DNA of 64,000 bases from an uncultured Lachnospiraceae bacterium. Lineage in GTDB: Bacteria > Bacillota > Clostridia > Lachnospirales > Lachnospiraceae. The stretch's first letter is position 1. Each line of letters begins with the position of its first letter. Below, piece by piece: positions 58,771 through 64,000 of this stretch. Made by a program: the position numbers and the translations under genes. The notes under the pieces were generated by a model. That model saw nothing but the letters and a program-made list of their open reading frames with translations, did not search any database and had not been told where the DNA came from. The DNA lies in NCBI GenBank assembly GCA_900549995.1, contig URQQ01000001.1, forward strand, positions 62,001 through 126,000, in the 5' to 3' direction.

Positions 58771-59719
58771 GAGATGGATAAGAGCAGTGGTATTTCTCCT
58801 GCTGATTGCCGTATTTGGTGAATGTATGAAGTTTGCTTTGATTCCTCCGGGATACATGAGACAGGATATGCATAATATCAGGGAAAATAAGTATGATGAT
58901 ATTTTTGTAGGGACATCCCATGGCTTTGCAGGCATCTCACCGGAAGAAGTCGACCGCGTGACAGGAAGGAAGAGTACCAATCTCTGTCTTCCGAATGAAT
59001 TTCCGATTGACAGTTATTATCTGGTCAGGGAAGCATGCAGATATAACAAACCAAAGCGTGTGATCTATGAACTGGATCCAGGATATTGGGTTGTGGATGT
59101 TAATAAGGGAAAGGAAGAAGTGTTTATCTATAATGAATTTCCTTCCTCCGTGTTAAAGTTACAGTATGCTGCAGAAAAATTTGGAAAACTGGATTTCAGG
59201 TACACACTGTTCCCGTGGCTTTTTTACCGCCAGCAGATAAGCCAGATACCGGAAAATCTGAAAATGAAATTATCAAAGCAATACAGAGAGTACGATCCGG
59301 CAGTTACCTATTCGGAGGTACAGTATTATAAAAGCGAAGGATTTCTTTATCATAACCGGGTGGAGGAATCAAAAGGAGATCTGAACATTGTATTGTGGAA
59401 GGAAGAGAAAATAAAAAAAGAGAGAAAAGATTATTTTGAAAAAATGGCTGCCTTCTGTAAAAAGGAGGGGATTGAGCTGATTGCGGTGACGCTTCCGGTT
59501 CCCCAGGATACACTGGATGCATATCCAAAGGTATATCAGCAGTCACATGAATATTACTCTCAGCTTTTGAAAGAACATGGCATTACATATTATGATTTTA
59601 ACTATATAGATGAGGAAGGAATTGACAGGAGTCTGGAGAATTATTATGATTATGACGGTCATATGTATGGAGATTATGCAGAGAAGTTTAGTTCCGTGCT
59701 TGGAAAATATTTAAAATAA
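58757..59719 (+). CDS. SGNH-hydrolase-like membrane-anchored protein (DltD/AlgX-like)
   Basis: A 320-residue protein with one N-terminal membrane helix (AVVFLLLIAVFGECMKFALI) and an extracytoplasmic domain. A serine nucleophile candidate is Ser54 in IFVGTSHGFAGI. The Asp-x-His pair near the C-terminus is Asp300/His302 in DYDGHMYGDYAEKFS. This GTSH...DGHM arrangement fits the DltD / AlgX-like family that works with MBOAT proteins on the outer face of the membrane. Overlap with the MBOAT gene indicates joint expression. It closes the dlt-like operon. Confidence 0.8.
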   Translation: MHNSKRWIRAVVFLLLIAVFGECMKFALIPPGYMRQDMHNIRENKYDDIFVGTSHGFAGISPEEVDRVTGRKSTNLCLPNEFPIDSYYLVREACRYNKPKRVIYELDPGYWVVDVNKGKEEVFIYNEFPSSVLKLQYAAEKFGKLDFRYTLFPWLFYRQQISQIPENLKMKLSKQYREYDPAVTYSEVQYYKSEGFLYHNRVEESKGDLNIVLWKEEKIKKERKDYFEKMAAFCKKEGIELIAVTLPVPQDTLDAYPKVYQQSHEYYSQLLKEHGITYYDFNYIDEEGIDRSLENYYDYDGHMYGDYAEKFSSVLGKYLK

Positions 59720-59725
59720 AGTAAG

Positions 59726-59764
59726 TGCCGCTTCACAGTAAATGGATGTGAAGCGGCATTTTTT
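59726..59764. terminator. Terminator closing the dlt-like operon
   Basis: A 12-bp perfect stem, TGCCGCTTCACA (59726-59737) with its complement (59747-59758), a 9-nt loop and six T. It overlaps the stop codon of the converging gene. Confidence 0.92.
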
Positions 59765-61544
59765 AATCTTTTTTAGGGTAAAACAGAAGGCCTGCCATCG
59801 TTGGGACACATACAATGATCGGATAAGCATACCGTATCGCAATCAGAGGCCCCAGAAGGTTCGTTCCCCAGAATCCGAAGATGAGCAGCAGAGGAATCAT
59901 TTCTTTGTATCTCTTTTTATATAACAGGAGTGATCCCACAAAAATCATCATCCAGAATGGAAATGCCTGGTTTAAGATGAAAGAAATCACGGGGATTTTT
60001 TCATGTGACAGGTCGATGGAGACAGACCTCAGGTAACTTTCATAACCCGGCAAAAGTGAATGCCGTTCAATATCCAGAATGTTGTTTTTGTGTTCCATGT
60101 ACGCCCCGTCAAAGAGAATGAAATGAATCCAGTAAGGTGTCTGGTCCGGATAAAAATAACCATAACTTCCATATAAGAAGGAATCGATATAAATCTGAGG
60201 ATTGATGATTCCAATCTGAGCCCAGGCTTTGAAGAAGGAAACCGGATCTTTTTTAAACTGTTTGTCGTTAAATCCTTCTTTGACAGGATCGGAGGTAGCT
60301 GCAATGTATCCTTTCAGATATTTCGCAGGAATGTATTTGTAGACAGTTTCTTTTGTCTGTTCGTCGATGGAACCCGGGTTGTAATAGAAGACCCTTGCAA
60401 TCTGCTGGATTGGTACGCTCAGCGCCTCCCGTGAATTGGGTTCTTTTATATCAAGAGCAGAAGACACCGGACCGGTGAGTACTTTTACAATGATGACCGG
60501 AATCAGCGAAAAAATCAGAAATTGTTTCCGGTAATTTTTAAGGCCGATGATCATGAACGGAATGCAGAGCAGGAATACATAAATTCCCTGATTCCGGAAC
60601 AGGCATGTCAGGATTGCGGTTATGATAAAAAGAATGATTTTCTTTCTGGAGCTGAAGAATTCTTCCGGGTGGATGACAATATCGATCATGCGGAGAAAGA
60701 GCAGAAGGAAGAAACCTCCAAACATGGTATCCTTTGTTGTAGTAAATACCCAGACCTGGCTGATCGGGTTCACTGCCAGAAAGAGCAGTGAGACAAGCTG
60801 CACCGGAGAAGGAACTTTGTATTTCTTCATCGTATCAATGGCATAAGCAAATACAGCGGCCATAAACAATGCCTGTATGACAGAATAAAGCACAAGTCCG
60901 TTATTGTAGTCGCCGGTGACTGCATGTCCGATGTAAAAACAGCCATCCAGAATCAAGGTATGGATTACCGGGTGATGCGCATCCAGTCTGTGATCTGAGA
61001 ATAACTGCCATACCTGCGGACCGGCATCGTAGGAATAGATCCCGGGAAATACTGCCAGAAATGCAGGAATCCATAAAATAAGAATCAAAACCATCAGAAT
61101 CCTGAAGGAGTGTCTGTGGTGAAACAGACGGTCTGTCAGGGCGGTCATGCGTGAATATTTTATAAAATGAATGATTTTAGGGAAAAAATAAATCACCATT
61201 GTGATGCAGGCAGTAAGAACGCATGTCAATGCCAGTATACCGAGATATATCATGACGTAGGTATAATTAAACATCTGTGTGGCTACAAATTCGGACCCTA
61301 TGCAGATGCAGCAGGCGAAAATGAATCCTGCGGACAGTGCACAGAGAACCTGCCGCCGGTTCGCGTGGCCCATGACCCAGTAAAATAATGCGGTAAAAGC
61401 GGCCAGATATATGAGTGCTGAAAAACTGTTGGATTTGATCAGTGAATTATAGGCAATAATATGAGTGAAAGAAAGATAATACATACAAAAGCATGCCAGC
61501 AGGAAAGAAATAAGTTTCTTATGTTTTGTTAAAAATTGATTCAT
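59763..61544 (-). CDS. Large multi-pass membrane protein (DUF6020-like, glycosyltransferase C type)
   Basis: A 593-residue polytopic protein with around 12 membrane segments (for example LISFLLACFCMYYLSFTHIIAYNSL, FSALIYLAAFTALFYWVMG, ILMVLILILWIPAFLAVFPGIYSYD). The loop after the fifth helix has YSYDAGPQVWQLFSDHRLDAHHPVIHTLI, with an Asp and a His pair typical of GT-C lipid-sugar transferases. It looks like the Clostridial DUF6020 group. The likely role is in surface polysaccharide or lipid glycosylation, inferred from fold type and neighbours. ACAACCT-type sequence upstream gives AGGTTGTATTAAA before the ATG on this strand. Confidence 0.75.
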   Translation of the reverse strand: MNQFLTKHKKLISFLLACFCMYYLSFTHIIAYNSLIKSNSFSALIYLAAFTALFYWVMGHANRRQVLCALSAGFIFACCICIGSEFVATQMFNYTYVMIYLGILALTCVLTACITMVIYFFPKIIHFIKYSRMTALTDRLFHHRHSFRILMVLILILWIPAFLAVFPGIYSYDAGPQVWQLFSDHRLDAHHPVIHTLILDGCFYIGHAVTGDYNNGLVLYSVIQALFMAAVFAYAIDTMKKYKVPSPVQLVSLLFLAVNPISQVWVFTTTKDTMFGGFFLLLFLRMIDIVIHPEEFFSSRKKIILFIITAILTCLFRNQGIYVFLLCIPFMIIGLKNYRKQFLIFSLIPVIIVKVLTGPVSSALDIKEPNSREALSVPIQQIARVFYYNPGSIDEQTKETVYKYIPAKYLKGYIAATSDPVKEGFNDKQFKKDPVSFFKAWAQIGIINPQIYIDSFLYGSYGYFYPDQTPYWIHFILFDGAYMEHKNNILDIERHSLLPGYESYLRSVSIDLSHEKIPVISFILNQAFPFWMMIFVGSLLLYKKRYKEMIPLLLIFGFWGTNLLGPLIAIRYAYPIIVCVPTMAGLLFYPKKD

Positions 61545-61572
61545 TTTAATACAACCTTTCTGTCTGTCCAGC

Positions 61573-61597
61573 CAGCTGAAAATGAGATGTTCAGCTG
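61573..61597. repeat. Inverted repeat in the divergent intergenic region
   Basis: CAGCTGAA (61573-61580) and TTCAGCTG (61590-61597), perfect 8-bp arms, with an outer CAGCC/GGCTG pair nearby. The 61545-61831 region between divergent genes holds this; I see no convincing promoter for the plus-strand gene, and no gene. Confidence 0.5.
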
Positions 61598-61831
61598 AAT
61601 TCTGGCTGAAATGTTTAGTATAAAGATTATAGTATCATAGGGCAAGAGCCGTTGGCAAGAAAAAAATGGGTTCCTTTTGACGGATAATCATGGTAGAATA
61701 ACCTTGCGGGAGATGCCGGTGCATCTGGCAGAGAAATACTTTTGCAGCGGCTCTTTAAAGCGGTGCAGAATATTTGGCGCATCCGCCTGACTATGAAAGT
61801 AAACACTAGAATTAAGGGAGACATTATTAAC

Positions 61832-62764
61832 ATGAGTAAAATAGCAGTTTTAATTCCATGCTATAACGAGAGCGTAACAATTGAAAAAGTAATCAAAGAT
61901 TACAGGGAACAGCTGCCAGAAGCAGATATCTATGTCTACGATAATAATTCATCAGATCATACAGATGAAATTGCAAGGAATGCAGGAGCAATTGTGAGGT
62001 ATGAATACCGGCAGGGAAAGGGAAATGTTATCCGCAGCATGTTCCGGGATATAGAAGCTGACTGTTACCTGATGATCGACGGGGATGATACGTATCCTGC
62101 GGAGAATGCCAGGGCGATGGTTGATCTGGTCTTAAACAAAGGCGTGGATATGGTGATTGGGGACAGGCTTTCTTCCACATATTTTACGGAGAATAAACGG
62201 CCCTTTCACAATACCGGTAACCGTATGGTGAGATTTCTGATTAATAAACTGTTCCGTAATAATATCCGGGACATTATGACCGGCTATCGGGCGTTCAGCA
62301 GAATATTCGTTAAATCATTCCCTGTATTGTCAAAAGGGTTTGAAATAGAGACAGAGATGTCCATACATGCGTTGGACAAGAACTTTCTTCTGGAGGAAGT
62401 TCCGGTAACTTACCGTGACAGGCCTGCCGGAAGCGAATCAAAATTAAATACCGTTTCAGATGGAATGAAAGTATTGAAAACTATTGCGCTTTTATTCCGG
62501 GACTACAAACCGTTTGCGTTCTTTACTACAATTTCAGTGATATTATGGCTGATTGCATTCGGATTTTTCCTTCCGGTATTTATCGAATATCTTCATACCG
62601 GACTGGTGGAAAGATTCCCCACATTGATTGTGGCCGGAGTTGTTGCAATGATTGGTACACTGACCTGGATCTGCGGAATTATTCTGGATGTTATTACGAA
62701 AAAGCACAGGCAGCTGTATGAAATTATGCTGAATCAGATCCAGCAGATGAAAGAAGAGAAGTAA
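61832..62764 (+). CDS. GT2 family glycosyltransferase (DPM1/GtrB-like)
   Basis: A 310-residue membrane-linked glycosyltransferase. The GT-A domain begins IAVLIPCYNESVTIEKVI, with YVYDNNSSDHTDEIARNAGA and the metal-binding DGDD (MIDGDDTYPAENARAMV). The acceptor loop is DIMTGYRAFSRIFVKSFP and the QxxRW-equivalent region is YRDRPAGSESKLNTVSDG. Two C-terminal membrane helices (FAFFTTISVILWLIAFGFFLPV and LIVAGVVAMIGTLTWICGII) anchor it. It probably moves a sugar from a nucleotide donor to polyprenyl phosphate. An in-frame opening from 61742 lacks a ribosome site; AAGGGAG lies 11 nt before the ATG at 61832. Confidence 0.9.
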   Translation: MSKIAVLIPCYNESVTIEKVIKDYREQLPEADIYVYDNNSSDHTDEIARNAGAIVRYEYRQGKGNVIRSMFRDIEADCYLMIDGDDTYPAENARAMVDLVLNKGVDMVIGDRLSSTYFTENKRPFHNTGNRMVRFLINKLFRNNIRDIMTGYRAFSRIFVKSFPVLSKGFEIETEMSIHALDKNFLLEEVPVTYRDRPAGSESKLNTVSDGMKVLKTIALLFRDYKPFAFFTTISVILWLIAFGFFLPVFIEYLHTGLVERFPTLIVAGVVAMIGTLTWICGIILDVITKKHRQLYEIMLNQIQQMKEEK

Positions 62765-62777
62765 AGGAGCAGAGGCT

Positions 62778-63791
62778 GTGAAGAAAGAAAGATTGTTTTA
62801 CCTTGATTTTATCAGGGCAATTGCGACTGTTGCGATCGTACTGACGCATTTCAATGCCATCTATCTCTATCAGGGGATTCCGGAGAGGGCAGTTCTTACA
62901 CTGACTGTCAGCAATATTTATATTGGAGACTGGGGAGTTTCGCTCTTTTTTATTATATCCGGAGCATCTCTGATGTATGTGTATGAAGAAAAATGCGAAC
63001 TGAAAAGTTTCTATAAGAAAAGGTTTTTCTCCATTTATCCGATGTTTTGGATTGCGTATGCTGTCGCGTTCTTATACCGTTTCTACCAATATAAAGGTGT
63101 GAATAACGGAGCGCCAAAAATCAGCATGCTTCTGACAGTGATTGGATTTGACGGGTATTTATCGGAGATATTTCCCTCATTTTATATTCTGGGAGAGTGG
63201 TTTTTAGGATGTATCATCCTTGTATATCTTTTATTTCCTTTCCTGAGGAAAATGGTGAATGAACATCCGAAGGTGCTTCTTTTGGTGACGGCAGCTGTTT
63301 ATGTATGCATTCTCCTGTTTTATGATCTGCCGCTTCTGCAGTCCAAGTTTGTATTTACGAGAGTGCCGGAGATCCTGATGGGGATGTATTTTGTAAAATA
63401 TATTAAGAAAGTAAGGTGGCCGGCGGCGCTTGCGGCACTGGTGGTACTGATTGCCAACTGGCTGATAAAGCCTTCATGGAGCCAGACACTGCAGACAACT
63501 TATGTAGGAATCGCAACGTTCCTTTTGCTGGTTTTCCTTTCTTATTTTGTGAAATTCAAATGTATTGAAAAACCATGCAGCCTTGTAAGCAAATATTCTT
63601 ATGCAGTTTTTCTTGTACATCATGTCATTATTTATGATATGATGGGGACGTTCAATCTGATGGAATTGAAAACGATTGAGAATTATATTCTCTTCCTCGC
63701 TGTCAGCGGAGTGATTGGACTGTTTGCGTACCTGCTGCACTGCCTGCATAAATGTGTGATGGCTTTTGTGACAGAATGTTTTGCAAAGTAA
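62778..63791 (+). CDS. Acyltransferase 3 family membrane protein
   Basis: A 337-residue polytopic acyltransferase of the AT3/OafA group that O-acetylates surface polysaccharides. It opens FYLDFIRAIATVAIVLTHFNAIY, with the family's conserved His in the first helix. Also visible are VSLFFIISGASLMYVYEEK, KRFFSIYPMFWIAYAVAF and LGEWFLGCIILVYLLFPFL, followed by further helices and a C-terminal SKYSYAVFLVHHVIIYD. The start is GTG at 62778 with AAAGGAGCAGAGGCT upstream, 13 nt after the GT2 gene. Target polymer unknown. Confidence 0.88.
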   Translation: MKKERLFYLDFIRAIATVAIVLTHFNAIYLYQGIPERAVLTLTVSNIYIGDWGVSLFFIISGASLMYVYEEKCELKSFYKKRFFSIYPMFWIAYAVAFLYRFYQYKGVNNGAPKISMLLTVIGFDGYLSEIFPSFYILGEWFLGCIILVYLLFPFLRKMVNEHPKVLLLVTAAVYVCILLFYDLPLLQSKFVFTRVPEILMGMYFVKYIKKVRWPAALAALVVLIANWLIKPSWSQTLQTTYVGIATFLLLVFLSYFVKFKCIEKPCSLVSKYSYAVFLVHHVIIYDMMGTFNLMELKTIENYILFLAVSGVIGLFAYLLHCLHKCVMAFVTECFAK

Positions 63792-63845
63792 GTAATATAG
63801 ATAATAAAAGGTATGTTATAAATAATGATTAAGGAGGAGACATTA

Positions 63846-64000
63846 GTGAAGAATATTTTAATTACGGGCTGTAACGGTCAGCTTGGAAGAGCATTAAATG
63901 ACCTGTACGGCGGGGACAGTGAAGTTAAATTAGTGAACACCGATGTGTCAGATCTCGATATAACGAATCTTGACATGGTGCTTGAGAAAGTAAAAGAATC
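63846..64000 (+). CDS. rfbD: dTDP-4-dehydrorhamnose reductase-like protein, N-terminal part (cut by window edge)
   Basis: GTG at 63846 after AAGGAGGAGACATTA begins MKNILITGCNGQLGRALNDL, the Rossmann GxxGxxG start of the RfbD/RmlD family. This enzyme completes dTDP-L-rhamnose synthesis. About 51 residues are visible, including LVNTDVSDLDITNLDMV, which fits RfbD. The frame runs off the window. It suggests that a rhamnose-containing surface polysaccharide cluster continues to the right. Confidence 0.82.
   Translation, partial: MKNILITGCNGQLGRALNDLYGGDSEVKLVNTDVSDLDITNLDMVLEKVKE

Overview
The window looks like a chromosomal stretch from a low-to-mid GC Gram-positive anaerobe of the class Clostridia, most likely family Lachnospiraceae. 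This is judged from gene order (hom / iPGM-like / lysC; tig-clpP-clpX-lon-engB; uvrBA; cdaA-ybbR), strong AGGAGG ribosome sites, frequent GTG/TTG starts and protein style. The species cannot be named from sequence alone. No rRNA, tRNA, CRISPR array, phage or transposase gene was seen. Nearly every gene is intact; only the two window edges cut genes (homoserine dehydrogenase at the left, an RfbD-like reductase at the right).

Layout. 1-2.8 kb: threonine/lysine-family amino acid genes, with an archaeal-type phosphoglycerate-mutase-like protein where a homoserine kinase would be expected. 2.8-5.4 kb: an XRE regulator and a CYTH protein on the minus strand, then a duplicated hairpin-forming repeat in the leader of a DJ-1 family gene, then a lipoprotein. 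5.5-14.5 kb: protein quality control (trigger factor, ClpP, ClpX, Lon), an embedded glycosyltransferase, the ribosome-assembly GTPase EngB and an AI-2E-type permease. 14.6-17.3 kb: cell-surface set of an LCP ligase, a lipoprotein-type class B sortase and a secreted protein ending in SPKTGE. 17.4-26.6 kb: LacI regulator plus a sugar or polyol catabolic operon (RbsABC-type importer, split transketolase, FGGY kinase, zinc dehydrogenase). 26.7-33.4 kb: carbonic anhydrase, two related regulators that each carry two GntR-type helix-turn-helix domains, a PNPOx/HxlR pair, and an AraC-GyrI / GyrI / cysteine-rich protein operon. 33.5-40.9 kb: a signalling operon of hybrid histidine kinase with triplicated PAS domains, GGDEF-EAL protein and chemoreceptor. 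40.9-54.2 kb: UvrB, UvrA, an MreB-like protein, RecD2 helicase, ComF, two unknown membrane proteins, the c-di-AMP synthase CdaA with its YbbR partner, and HPr. 54.3-59.7 kb: a dlt-like five-gene operon. 59.8-64 kb: surface-polysaccharide genes (large membrane protein, GT2 glycosyltransferase, acyltransferase, RfbD).

The strongest candidate for an undescribed system is the dlt-like operon at 54.3-59.7 kb. It has an adenylating ligase, carrier protein, MBOAT transferase and SGNH protein as in D-alanylation of teichoic acids, but with a LysA-fold PLP decarboxylase inserted between ligase and carrier. This suggests that an amino acid other than D-alanine, or a decarboxylated product, is put onto a surface polymer. 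Other notable items are the tandem double-GntR regulators, the SPKTGE protein with no membrane anchor beside a lipid-anchored sortase, the triplicated PAS kinase, three copies of an AT-rich operator-like 15-mer around the sugar-operon promoter, a MerR-type palindrome with no MerR gene nearby, and the hairpin repeats at 3.9-4.15 kb.
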